Made by a program: the position numbers and the translations under genes. Shown here in pieces: positions 16,767 to 25,278 of a stretch of 64,000 nucleotides of DNA; within the stretch, counting starts at the first letter, position 1, and each line of letters begins with the position of its first letter. Source of the DNA: Oceanimonas sp052119705 (lineage in GTDB: Bacteria > Pseudomonadota > Gammaproteobacteria > Enterobacterales > Aeromonadaceae). The notes under the pieces are model-generated. The model was not told the origin of the DNA and did not search any database. It saw nothing but the letters and a program-made list of their open reading frames with translations. Where the stretch lies: positions 24,099 through 88,098 of the forward strand of contig NZ_JBGQOP010000014.1 in assembly GCF_052119705.1 (NCBI RefSeq). The letters are read 5' to 3'.

Positions 16767-17762
16767 ATGCAAATACCTAACTCTGCACTGCACGCCGCAC
16801 AAGCCAGCATTAGCTTTATGCCGCCGCAAGCGGGCGAGCTAATTCAGCAAGACAATCAAGCGCGGCCCTTAATCGAGCCGGCAAGCGACGCCAAAGGCGC
16901 ACAATCCCAAGCATTTGGTGGGGCCAAGCAAGACTCACAGCCTGAGCTTTATACTCGCCAAGGACGCCTCCCCGAGGCGAGCAAGACGGATGAAGTCGCC
17001 ACTGACGATGCCAAGAATACGGCTGCCGATAGTACGGACGACAAGAGTACGGATGACAAGAGTACCGAGAACAAGAGTACCGAGAACAAGAGTACCGACG
17101 ACAAGGCACTCGCTGACGCGCCCACCAAAAATGTGGCAGGCAAAGAGTTAACGATCGAACAACAAGAAGAATTGCTGCAATTACAGCAGCGAGATCAAGA
17201 AGTGCGAGTGCACGAACAACAGCACGCCAGCGTGGGCGGCCAACACACGGGTTCGCCGAGTTACGAATATGACACGGGTCCCGATGGCAAACAGTATGTC
17301 GTTGAAGGCTCAGTATCCGTGGACTTGTCGCCTATCGCCGGCGACCCTGCGGCCACTATCGACAAGATGCGCCAAGTAAAGGCCGCCGCACTTGCGCCCG
17401 CTCAGCCTTCTACTGCCGATAAAAATGCCGCTGCCGCCGCCGACTCGCACATCGCCCAAGCCACCGCCGAGCTGATGCAAGCCACCGAGGCTGAGGCCAA
17501 GGTCAATGAAGCTAATGATGAGACTAAGGCCGATGAGCCTAAAGCAGGCGAGACAAATGCAGCCGTTCAGCCACTGGCTGCACAAGCCAATAATGCGCCA
17601 TCAGCCACGCCCGCGACTAAATCACAGTCTGCTATTGCGACCGATACGCCAACGGCCAAAGATGCCAATGGCCAAATGGAGCACCGAAATCAGGTGATAG
17701 CCGGTGTTTACGGCAAGGCTGCCCAAGCACAATCTCAACAGCAACTGCTGAGCCTAGCCTAA
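16767..17762 (+). CDS. putative metalloprotease (CJM1_0395/SprA-related family) with repeat linker
   Basis: A 331-residue cytoplasmic-looking protein. The recognisable core (about 145-235) holds VRVHEQQHASVGGQHTGSPS with the HExxH zinc-protease signature, followed by YEYDTGPDGKQYVVEGSV and AAALAPAQPS. This is the family annotated as putative metalloprotease or SprA-related; activity is not established to my knowledge. Between residues 89 and 113 lies a low-complexity linker of five Ser-Thr-Asp/Glu-Asp/Asn-Lys units. The C-terminal 100 residues are Ala/Glu/Lys-rich. It is paired with the small rod-like gene upstream. Confidence 0.8.
   Translation: MQIPNSALHAAQASISFMPPQAGELIQQDNQARPLIEPASDAKGAQSQAFGGAKQDSQPELYTRQGRLPEASKTDEVATDDAKNTAADSTDDKSTDDKSTENKSTENKSTDDKALADAPTKNVAGKELTIEQQEELLQLQQRDQEVRVHEQQHASVGGQHTGSPSYEYDTGPDGKQYVVEGSVSVDLSPIAGDPAATIDKMRQVKAAALAPAQPSTADKNAAAAADSHIAQATAELMQATEAEAKVNEANDETKADEPKAGETNAAVQPLAAQANNAPSATPATKSQSAIATDTPTAKDANGQMEHRNQVIAGVYGKAAQAQSQQQLLSLA
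17031..17105 (+). repeat. five in-frame 15-bp tandem repeats inside the metalloprotease-like gene
   Basis: Five consecutive 15-bp units of form AGTAC-S-GAN-RAC-AAG encode STDDK, STDDK, STENK, STENK, STDDK. The length is a multiple of three, so copy-number change would lengthen or shorten a linker without frameshift. Confidence 0.95.
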
Positions 17763-17788
17763 CCTTTTTATTCATTGTTGATAAAATG

Positions 17789-17817
17789 AGCGCCTTAAAC
17801 CGGCGCTCTTTTTTTGG
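17789..17817 (+). terminator. terminator of the metalloprotease-like gene
   Basis: The stem GAGCGCC / GGCGCTC with a TTAAACC loop is followed by seven T residues, 27 bp after the stop codon. Confidence 0.9.
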
Positions 17818-17836
17818 CCTCGATAAAATGGTAATA

Positions 17837-17959
17837 GGTGAAGTGCAAAGAGTGACGTGTAAAGAGTGAAGAGAAAAACAGCTCCCCTACAGATACATGC
17901 CCTTTCTATGGTCTTGATACTATCCCGCCCTCTTTATCCTTTGCTCTTTACACTTCACC
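17837..17959. repeat. GTGAAG-type intergenic inverted repeat
   Basis: GGTGAAGTGCAAAGAG at 17837-17852 is complementary, with one mismatch, to CTCTTTACACTTCACC at 17944-17959. Between them lie further AGAGTGA- and CTCTTTA-like segments, so the arms look built from degenerate short units. Similar arms recur at 22594, 27407, 29475, 35429, 43465 and 55276. Confidence 0.75.
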
Positions 17960-18091
17960 ATTTATTCCCCATTGACACACTTGAGTGACAATTAGCTGTT
18001 TGAATAACGGCTGGTACAATACTCTGCTGTGCGCGGCTATGGCTCTGGCTCATGTTTGAGTCATGCTCCCTAATGTGATTTAGGATCTTAA

Positions 18092-19243
18092 ATGAAAAAA
18101 ATACTTATCTGGTGCCTAACGCTCACACTCTTGTTGCTCGGCTTATACGCCTATTTTGGTAGCGACTGGTTAGGCAAATCTCAAACCGCGCCCATGACGG
18201 TGACCGTTGCAAAAGGTGACTTATTAGACCAAGTCACCGCCACCGGCACCTTGCAGCCCAGCGGTTACGTGGATGTGGGCGCGCAGGTGTCAGGCCAGCT
18301 AAAAGTCATTGCCGTAGAAGTGGGCGATAAGGTTGAGCAAGATACCTTGTTAGCCGAAATAGACCCCACCGTGTATGTGGCACAAGTGGACGCCAGCCGC
18401 GCCCAATTGCGCGCTCAACAGGCGCAACTTAAAGACCGCGAAGCCCAGCTGACCTTGGCAAAAATTCAACATACTCGCCAACGTAACTTGCTGGCCGCCG
18501 ACGCCACCGCCAAAGAAAGCGTACAAAGTGCCGAGGCCAGCTTGCGCTCGGCACAAGCGCAAGTAGAAGCGCTCACTGCACAAATTGCCCAAACCGAGTC
18601 CAGCTTGCGCGCCGATGAAGCCAACCTCAGTTACGCCAAGGTGGTGGCGCCCATGGCCGGCACTGTGGTGCAAATAGATGCCCGCCAAGGCCAAACCTTA
18701 AACGCCAGCCAGCAGTCGCCGGTTCTGATGCGCATCGCCGATTTAGCACTAATGACGGTGGCCGCTAAAGTCTCAGAGGCAGACGTGAGTAAGCTAACGC
18801 CCGGCATGAAGGTTTATTTCACCACCCTGGGTGATTCTCAGAAACGCTGGTACAGCACCTTGCGCAAGATTGAGCCCACCCCTGTTATCGAAAATAATGT
18901 GGTGCTCTACAATGCCTTGTTCGATGTCGAGAATCCCGATGGTGCCTTAATGTCACAAATGACCACCCAAGTCTTCTTCGTGCTCACAGAAGCCAAAGAT
19001 GCGTTATTAGTGCCCATGTCGGCGCTGAGCTTTACCGATCCCGCCGATCGCACTCAAGCCAAAGTGACTGTGGTGAATGCCAAGGGATTGCCTGAAACAC
19101 GCACGGTGCAGGTGGGCGTCAGCAATCGTATTCATGCCGCTATTACCGAAGGGCTAGCCATAGGTGAGCAAGTGCAGACTCAAGCCGCCAGCAGCAACAA
19201 AAACAACGCCTCCGCCCGACCCGCAGGCCGGATGCGCATATGA
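18092..19243 (+). CDS. macA: MacA-type periplasmic adaptor of an ABC efflux pump
   Basis: Membrane-fusion protein linking the MacB ABC transporter to an outer-membrane channel. The 383-residue protein has an N-terminal membrane anchor (about 4-24), a split lipoyl domain (VTATGTLQPSGYVDVGAQVSG and VVAPMAGTVVQIDARQGQTL), a long periplasmic alpha-hairpin (about 90-165, rich in Ala, Gln and Glu) and a beta-barrel region after about 210. The start has AGGATC upstream. It overlaps macB by 4 bp (ATGA). Substrates cannot be read from sequence; homologues export macrolides, haem precursors or lipopeptides. Confidence 0.93.
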   Translation: MKKILIWCLTLTLLLLGLYAYFGSDWLGKSQTAPMTVTVAKGDLLDQVTATGTLQPSGYVDVGAQVSGQLKVIAVEVGDKVEQDTLLAEIDPTVYVAQVDASRAQLRAQQAQLKDREAQLTLAKIQHTRQRNLLAADATAKESVQSAEASLRSAQAQVEALTAQIAQTESSLRADEANLSYAKVVAPMAGTVVQIDARQGQTLNASQQSPVLMRIADLALMTVAAKVSEADVSKLTPGMKVYFTTLGDSQKRWYSTLRKIEPTPVIENNVVLYNALFDVENPDGALMSQMTTQVFFVLTEAKDALLVPMSALSFTDPADRTQAKVTVVNAKGLPETRTVQVGVSNRIHAAITEGLAIGEQVQTQAASSNKNNASARPAGRMRI

Positions 19244-21168
19244 GCACGCCATTAATCCAATTAACGGGCATCACCAAAACCTATGGCAGCGGTGAGCTGG
19301 CCAGTACAGTGCTCAAAGGCATAGATGTCATTATTAATCGTGGTGAATTTGTGGCCATTATGGGCAGCTCCGGCTCTGGCAAGTCGACCTTAATGAATAT
19401 TTTGGGCTGCTTGGATAAACCCACTAGCGGTGAATACCAACTGCTGGGTCGAGATGTGGCCAGCCTCAGTCGTGACCAACTCGCCGAGCTGCGCCGCGAT
19501 ACCTTCGGCTTCGTGTTTCAAAGTTATCATTTGTTAGCTGGCGTCAGTGCGCGTGATAACGTGGCGGTGCCGGCCGTGTATTCCGGTTTATCGCGGGCCG
19601 AGCGCCAACTCAAAGCAGAACAATTACTCACCACCTTAGGCTTGGCCGAACGCTTAGCACATAAACCTAATCAACTCTCCGGCGGGCAACAGCAGCGGGT
19701 GTCGATTGCGCGCGCACTGATGAACGGCGGCGAAATCATCTTAGCGGATGAGCCCACGGGCGCGCTCGACAGTCAAAGCGGTAGTGATGTAATGGCATTA
19801 CTCACCCACTTGGCGCGCTCTGGCCATACGGTAATTTTGATTACCCACGACCCCAAAGTAGCCGCCCTTGCAGATAGGCGCATCGAGATCAGTGACGGCC
19901 TGATTGTGGCGGACCCCGGCCCCAGCGCTCAAGCCGCAGTGCCGGCGCTACCGGCTAAGACCCGCGGTCACAGCTCTTTGAGCGCCGAATTATTTGAAGC
20001 CGTGCGCACCGCACTCGGAGCGCTCAGCAGTAATTTATTTCGCGCCGCCCTCACCTTGCTCGGCATAGTGATAGGCGTGGCGTCTGTGATCACTATGCTG
20101 GCCATAGGTAACGGCTCCCAGCAAGAAATAGTGCAAAGCATCAGCGCCATGGGCAGTAATTTATTGTCGGTGCGCCCCGGCGCACCCAATCAATTTGGCC
20201 GCCGCACCACCTCGACCTTAGTGGCCGCCGATATGGAGGCCATCAAAGCGCTGCCCAATATCGATGCGGTGGTGCCAGAAATTGGCGGCACCGCCACCTT
20301 ACGCTTCGGCAATCTGGATCACAGCCCAGAAATTAACGCCACCTCGGCGGACTTTCCCCGCGCCCGCCTCTGGCCTCTAGCCGAGGGCACCTTTTTTACC
20401 CACGCCGATGAGCAAAGTTATGCCACGGTCGCCGTGATCGGAACATCCGTGGCCGAGGCACTGTTTCCCAACCAAGACCCCTTGGGGAAATATGTCACCG
20501 TGAATACCAACCTGTTTCAGATAATTGGCGTAATGAGCGCCAAAGGCGCTTCGCCTTGGGGGCAAGACCAAGACGATGTGGTGTTTGTGCCCTATACCAC
20601 AGGCGGCTTACGCTTGTTTGGCCAGCAGTTTTTACGCAACATTACCGTGTCTGTGGATAACGTCGCGTACATCAATGACACCGAAGCCGAGATCAAACGC
20701 TTGCTGATTGCTCGCCACGGCGGGGAAGATTTTCAAATCCGCAATATGTCCTCCATCATAGATACAGTGTCCGCCACCACCCAAACCTTTACTTGGCTAC
20801 TGGGCTCCATTGCCGCTATTTCGTTATTCGTGGGCGGCATTGGCGTGATGAATATTATGCTGGTCAGCGTCAGCGAACGAACCCGAGAAATCGGTATTCG
20901 TATGGCGACCGGCGCCCATACCCGGCATATTTTGCAGCAATTCTTAATTGAAGCCTTAGTGGTGTCGGCCTTAGGCGGCGCCATAGGCGTGGCATTGGGC
21001 TTGGCAGCCACCGCCATCTTAGGCGGCTTTGGTATTCCCGTTTATTTCTCACTGGCACCGGTATTGCTCGCCTTTGGCTGCGCCTTTGCTACCGGTTTAG
21101 TCTTTGGCTGGCTGCCGGCACGTAAAGCCGCGCAGTTAGACCCTGTTGTTGCGCTTTCTTCAGAATAA
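19240..21168 (+). CDS. macB: MacB-type ABC transporter, fused ATPase and permease
   Basis: The 642-residue protein starts with an ABC ATPase: Walker A SSGSGKST (43-50), signature LSGGQQQR, Walker B IILADEP. A four-helix permease follows: helix 1 at about 270-290 (LLGIVIGVASVITMLAIGNG), a large periplasmic MacB_PCD domain of about 200 residues, then three C-terminal helices with the FtsX motif NIMLVSVSERTREIGIRMA. It dimerises and drives extrusion of substrate from the periplasm through MacA and an outer-membrane factor by mechanotransmission. It is translationally coupled to macA; the outer-membrane factor gene lies 39 bp downstream. Confidence 0.95.
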   Translation: MSTPLIQLTGITKTYGSGELASTVLKGIDVIINRGEFVAIMGSSGSGKSTLMNILGCLDKPTSGEYQLLGRDVASLSRDQLAELRRDTFGFVFQSYHLLAGVSARDNVAVPAVYSGLSRAERQLKAEQLLTTLGLAERLAHKPNQLSGGQQQRVSIARALMNGGEIILADEPTGALDSQSGSDVMALLTHLARSGHTVILITHDPKVAALADRRIEISDGLIVADPGPSAQAAVPALPAKTRGHSSLSAELFEAVRTALGALSSNLFRAALTLLGIVIGVASVITMLAIGNGSQQEIVQSISAMGSNLLSVRPGAPNQFGRRTTSTLVAADMEAIKALPNIDAVVPEIGGTATLRFGNLDHSPEINATSADFPRARLWPLAEGTFFTHADEQSYATVAVIGTSVAEALFPNQDPLGKYVTVNTNLFQIIGVMSAKGASPWGQDQDDVVFVPYTTGGLRLFGQQFLRNITVSVDNVAYINDTEAEIKRLLIARHGGEDFQIRNMSSIIDTVSATTQTFTWLLGSIAAISLFVGGIGVMNIMLVSVSERTREIGIRMATGAHTRHILQQFLIEALVVSALGGAIGVALGLAATAILGGFGIPVYFSLAPVLLAFGCAFATGLVFGWLPARKAAQLDPVVALSSE

Positions 21169-21207
21169 GCTTCTGAATAAGCCGTCTGCATAAGTTTCGG
21201 AGTTACT

Positions 21208-22608
21208 ATGTCTCATTTATCACGTCATTCATCTTGGGCTTTATCACCGCTATTCTGTGCCCTGCTGTTGGCTGGCTGTGCCAGCACTAACACGGCCGAA
21301 CGGCCCGCAATCGTCTACAAGATGGCCAGCCAGTGGAACACGCATACATCTAACCAAAGCCAAGCACTGCATCAGGCTTGGTGGCTGGATTTTAATTCTC
21401 CTGCCTTGACTGACTTGATCACCACAGCCCTTAGCGATAATCCAGATGTGTTGATTGCCGCCGAGCGCATCACACAGGCCGAAGCCCAAGTGCAAGGCGC
21501 CAATGCCTCTTTGTTTCCGAGCTTGAACCTCGGCGCAGGCAGCGATAAAAGCTGGCTGGAAAATGGCCAGCAAGAAAGCAGCCGAGCCAACCTGGGCATC
21601 AGCTATGAACTGGATTTATGGGGCAAGCTAAAGGCCGAACGCCAAGCGGCCGCGGCCGGTTTGGCCATTAGCGAATATGACTTGGCCAGCGCCCAACTCA
21701 TGCTGACCACAGGCGTGGCCAACGCTTGGGTACAGCTGCTTGCGCTGGATGAGCGAATTCGCATCAATGAAAAAAACTTGGCCACCGCCGAGCGTAACTT
21801 CGCCATCGTCGAGGCTAAATATAAGTATGGCGCCGCCACCTTAAGTGATTTTTATCGCCAACGAGGAACCGTCACCAGCCAGCAGGCTAACTTGCTGCCA
21901 CTGCGTGAACAACGCCGCCAAACCGAATCGGCGCTGGCCATATTGCTGGGTCGCGCGCCTCAAGGCTATCAGTTGGTCTCGCAACCGTTAGCCGAGCTTG
22001 CTCTGCCGCGCCTTGCACCCGGCCTGCCCAGTGAATTGCTCACTCGCCGCCCAGACTTAGCCAATGCCGAAGCGCAACTGCAAGCCGCCGATGCCAATGT
22101 GAGTGCCGCCCGCGCCGCCCTCTTGCCCTCGGTGCAACTCACCGGCAGTGGCGGTTTGGCCAGCCAAGCCTTATTGTCACTGGCCAATCCTATGCAGACC
22201 TTGGGACTCGGTGCCAGCCTGAGCCAAACCCTGTTTGATGGCGGGCGCCTGCGCAGTCAGGTAAAAATCAGCGAAGCGCGCCTTCGAGAATTAGTACTTA
22301 ATTATCAAAAAACCATACTACAGGCCCTAAAAGAAACCGAAGATGCGCTGGGCAATCTCGCTTTAAGCCAAGCACAAATAGCGCAACAACAGCGTATAGT
22401 GGATGATGCCCAGCGCACCTTAGAGCTCACCGATATTCGTTATCGGGCCGGTGCCGACGAGTTATTATTATTACTGGATGCCCAGCGCACCTTGTTTAGC
22501 GCCGACGAACTGCTGGTTAACTTACAGCAAAGCCAATTTAGCGCCACCATCGACCTGATCAAGGCGCTGGGTGGCGGCTGGAAAAATGGCGTGAAGGGTG
22601 AGGAGTAA
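21208..22608 (+). CDS. TolC/NodT-type outer-membrane efflux lipoprotein
   Basis: A 466-residue outer-membrane factor. The N terminus is a lipoprotein signal with lipobox LLAGC (Cys 24). Two repeated outer-membrane efflux domains follow, with typical motifs such as PALTDLITTALSDNPDVLIAAERI, LGISYELDLWGKL, RRPDLANAEAQLQAADANV and QTLFDGGRLRSQV. It completes a tripartite MacAB pump; a cognate TolC-like gene next to macAB is common in marine gammaproteobacteria, whereas E. coli uses distant tolC. Translation starts at ATG 21208 after CGGAG. Confidence 0.93.
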   Translation: MSHLSRHSSWALSPLFCALLLAGCASTNTAERPAIVYKMASQWNTHTSNQSQALHQAWWLDFNSPALTDLITTALSDNPDVLIAAERITQAEAQVQGANASLFPSLNLGAGSDKSWLENGQQESSRANLGISYELDLWGKLKAERQAAAAGLAISEYDLASAQLMLTTGVANAWVQLLALDERIRINEKNLATAERNFAIVEAKYKYGAATLSDFYRQRGTVTSQQANLLPLREQRRQTESALAILLGRAPQGYQLVSQPLAELALPRLAPGLPSELLTRRPDLANAEAQLQAADANVSAARAALLPSVQLTGSGGLASQALLSLANPMQTLGLGASLSQTLFDGGRLRSQVKISEARLRELVLNYQKTILQALKETEDALGNLALSQAQIAQQQRIVDDAQRTLELTDIRYRAGADELLLLLDAQRTLFSADELLVNLQQSQFSATIDLIKALGGGWKNGVKGEE

Positions 22609-22654
22609 AGCGTGAAGCGGACGAGATAAGATCAAACACTCAAACCTAGGGCTA

Positions 22655-22811
22655 TTTTTGCCACAGAATCCACGGAAACCACAGAAAAATAGAGATAAGA
22701 ACGAAAAGTGCATTTTTAGTGAGTACGACTTTTCCCATTACATAAATAGTCATTTGTGGTTTTTGAACTTGCTCTTGTCCGTGTTCTTCCGTGGTTTCCG
22801 TGGCAAAAAAA
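22655..22811. repeat. CCACGGAA-type palindromic intergenic repeat, copy C
   Basis: Left arm TTTTTGCCACAGAATCCACGG and right arm CCGTGGTTTCCGTGGCAAAAA face each other across about 110 bp whose sequence differs from the other copies. It lies after the efflux lipoprotein gene and is itself flanked by GTGAAG-type purine arms (22594-22640 and 22822-22868). Confidence 0.8.
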
Positions 22812-22885
22812 TGTTTAATCTCACTCTTTAGGTTTCACTTTCAGCTCTCAGCTTCACACTTCTAGCTCTCTTAAGGATAAAATCG

Positions 22886-23383
22886 GTGACTACCTTAAAA
22901 TATATCGCTCACTATCCAGAGCAAATTCAAACCCAAGCGGGCTTGCTGATAAGCCAAGGCCGCTTAGGCGCTTATCTAGAAAAAAAGTATCCAGACTTGC
23001 ATCAAATACAAAGCGACAAGGCCTTGTATCAATATGTGACCGAGCTAAAAAATCAATATATGCGCAAGTCCTCGCCGCTATCTCAGGTGAGTTATGACAG
23101 TAAGTTACAAATCGTTAAGCACGCCTTGGGGTTGCACACCTATCAGTCGCGGGTGCAAGGCAATAAGCTAAAAGCCCATAACAGCATTAAGGTAGCCGCG
23201 CTGTTTAAAAGCGCACCGGCGCCATTTTTACGCATGATAGTGGTGCACGAGTTGGCGCACTTTAAGGAAAAAGAGCACGATAAGGCGTTTTATCAATTAT
23301 GTTGCCACATGGAGCCTGATTATCATCAGTTAGAACTAGATACTCGTTTGTGGCTACATTGGCGTGAGCAGCCAACTACCTGA
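22886..23383 (+). CDS. YgjP-like M48-family zinc metallopeptidase
   Basis: A 165-residue cytoplasmic protein with HELAHFKEKEHDKAFYQLC near residue 120: an HExxH zinc site followed by a downstream His (ExH), as in YgjP/DUF45 (M48-like) proteins. The C terminus (LDTRLWLHW) also fits that family, whose substrates are not known. Start is GTG 22886, with AAGGATAA about 8 nt upstream and no better ATG. It is monocistronic and unrelated by context to the neighbouring pump or tsd genes. Confidence 0.85.
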   Translation: MTTLKYIAHYPEQIQTQAGLLISQGRLGAYLEKKYPDLHQIQSDKALYQYVTELKNQYMRKSSPLSQVSYDSKLQIVKHALGLHTYQSRVQGNKLKAHNSIKVAALFKSAPAPFLRMIVVHELAHFKEKEHDKAFYQLCCHMEPDYHQLELDTRLWLHWREQPTT

Positions 23384-23522
23384 GCCACAAAATTGTGACG
23401 AGTTTGTGAACTAGGCGTATGTATTCATGATGTTCTACTAAGGTTATGTGGTATGTACGTATATCGTCTGCACCCCGACCCTCCTAGAATACGCTTGGAA
23501 GCATAACGTCAGGATAATAATT

Positions 23523-24137
23523 ATGAAAAAACTCGTATTCTTCGCCAGTGCCCTGGCAATCACAGCATTTTCGGCTCAGGCTGATATGCCACCTCAGGCA
23601 GGCGCTTGTGTCGCTTGCCATCAAGCCACAGGCCTAGGTCTGCCCAACTTAGCACCTTCGATTGCCGGCATGCCGGCGGCCTATTTGGCCACTCAGCTTA
23701 AGCACTTTCAAACTGATGCGCGCCAAAACGCCATTATGAAACCCATGGCCATGATGTTGGATGATGCCGGGGTTAAGGCCGTCAGTGAATGGTTTGCCAG
23801 CCTGCCACTCGCACTACCCAAAAACCCGGCGTTTCGTGGTGAGAAGTCACCGGCCACCATCACAGACGTGGGCGAAAAGCTGGCGTATTTAGGCGATTGG
23901 CAGCGTGACTTACCCAGTTGTGTGTCTTGCCATGGCCCTGAAGGCGTAGGCGTGGGTGAGGCATTTCCTCACCTAGCGGGTCAGCATGCGGACTATATCG
24001 AAAGCCAGCTGCACGCTTGGCAAAACGGTACCCGCAGTGGTGATGCGAACGGCATCATGGGTGTAATGGCTAAGAAGCTAACGGCGGAAGAAATCACCGC
24101 AGTTGCCCAGTACTTTGCCAATGTGGAGGCCAAATAA
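23523..24137 (+). CDS. tsdB: TsdB-like dihaem cytochrome c
   Basis: A 204-residue periplasmic cytochrome with a signal peptide ending SAQADMP near residue 20 and two CxxCH haem sites, CVACH (29-33) and CVSCH (133-137), in duplicated cytochrome c4-like halves. Its position directly before tsdA and its dihaem form match TsdB, the electron partner of thiosulfate dehydrogenase. ATG 23523 follows CAGGATAAT; an in-frame start 75 bp earlier would spoil the signal peptide. The stop TAA overlaps the tsdA ATG by one base (TAATG). Without that context I would call it cytochrome c4. Confidence 0.82.
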   Translation: MKKLVFFASALAITAFSAQADMPPQAGACVACHQATGLGLPNLAPSIAGMPAAYLATQLKHFQTDARQNAIMKPMAMMLDDAGVKAVSEWFASLPLALPKNPAFRGEKSPATITDVGEKLAYLGDWQRDLPSCVSCHGPEGVGVGEAFPHLAGQHADYIESQLHAWQNGTRSGDANGIMGVMAKKLTAEEITAVAQYFANVEAK

Positions 24138-25198
24138 TGCTGAAATTAACGTATTCATCACTCTTGGTCGGTTTAGCCTTGGCCGGTGCTAGCTCGGTGT
24201 TTGCCGCACCCGCCGATACCGATAAACTGGCAGTGCAAGATCAGCTGCCCAGCCAAACGGCCACCGAGTATCCACGCCCACCGGGTTGGGATAAATTACC
24301 CCAAGGTGAATTTGGCGAGAAAGTATTACGCGGATATAAAAACTTCGTCAATACCCAGACCTTATCACCCCAATATGTAGGTAATGGTCTAAATTGCGTG
24401 AACTGCCACACGGATGCCGGCCGTAAAGAAAACTCGGCACCACTGTGGGCCGCTTACATGAGCTATCCGGTGTTTCGCGCTAAAAATAACCGCATCAACT
24501 CCTTTGAGGAGCGGCTACAAGGCTGCTTCCAGTTCTCCATGAACGGTTCACCGCCTGATTATGGTTCAGAGGCACTCATCGACTTATCTGCCTACGCCTA
24601 TTGGTTGGCCCAAGGCACGCTGACTGGCAAAGACTTTGATCCTAAGGACATGGAAGTGCCCAGCGATGAGGACTTACTTAAAGGCGGCCTGCGTGAAGAT
24701 TTCCCGTTCATGAAAGCCTATCTGGATAAGGGCGGCAGCAAAGAACCGGCATTACCGGGTCGCGCCTATCCAGAAACGCCTACAACTGCGCTCGCGCCCG
24801 ACATTGCCCGCGGCAAAGTCGTGTTTGAGCAAGAATGCTCACTGTGCCACGGTGCAAACGGCGAAGGCCAGCAAGTGAATAACCGTTATGTGTTCCCACC
24901 ACTGTGGGGGCCAGACACCTATAACTGGGGCGCGGGCATGCAGCGTGTGAACACAGCCGCCGCCTTTATTAAGCACAATATGCCGCTGGGTCAGCCAAAT
25001 AAGCTTACCGATCAGCAAGCTTGGGACGTGGCCATGTATCTGGATACCCGTGACCGCCCACAAGACCCACGTAATAAGGGTAATGTGGCCGAAACGCGCA
25101 AAGAGTTTCACGGCAAAACCAGTTATTACGGCACCGAAGTAGATGGCAAAATTTTGGGCAGCGAAAGCTTCCCTAACCATCCGAACAAGCCTAAATAA
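24137..25198 (+). CDS. tsdA: TsdA-like thiosulfate dehydrogenase / tetrathionate reductase
   Basis: A periplasmic dihaem enzyme that interconverts thiosulfate and tetrathionate. The 353-residue protein has a signal peptide (to about 24), haem 1 CVNCH (87-91) and haem 2 CSLCH (234-238). Between them ERLQGCFQFSMNG supplies Cys 130 at the position of the unusual His/Cys axial ligand of TsdA haem 1. FPPLWGPDTYNWGAGM after haem 2 is also TsdA-like. Paired with tsdB, it probably feeds electrons to c-type cytochromes, or uses tetrathionate as acceptor when oxygen is scarce. Direction of reaction cannot be decided from sequence. A terminator follows. Confidence 0.85.
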   Translation: MLKLTYSSLLVGLALAGASSVFAAPADTDKLAVQDQLPSQTATEYPRPPGWDKLPQGEFGEKVLRGYKNFVNTQTLSPQYVGNGLNCVNCHTDAGRKENSAPLWAAYMSYPVFRAKNNRINSFEERLQGCFQFSMNGSPPDYGSEALIDLSAYAYWLAQGTLTGKDFDPKDMEVPSDEDLLKGGLREDFPFMKAYLDKGGSKEPALPGRAYPETPTTALAPDIARGKVVFEQECSLCHGANGEGQQVNNRYVFPPLWGPDTYNWGAGMQRVNTAAAFIKHNMPLGQPNKLTDQQAWDVAMYLDTRDRPQDPRNKGNVAETRKEFHGKTSYYGTEVDGKILGSESFPNHPNKPK

Positions 25199-25216
25199 CG
25201 GCTAAAACCTCCATAT

Positions 25217-25242
25217 AAAAAAGGGCCGATAGGCCCTTTTTT
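25217..25242. terminator. terminator between tsdA and the convergent channel gene
   Basis: AAAAGGGCC / GGCCCTTTT with a GATA loop has A residues before and T residues after, so it can work on both strands. Confidence 0.9.
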
Positions 25243-25278
25243 ATTATTTATGACTCAGTGTCATTAAGCCCAGTATCA

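Larger units (their letters stand above)
17763..18091. other. intergenic region: terminator, purine-rich hairpin and macA promoter
   Basis: About 330 bp. It holds the terminator at 17789-17817, the GTGAAG-type inverted repeat at 17837-17959, and about 130 bp of probable macA promoter DNA. Nothing else is recognised. Confidence 0.5.
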
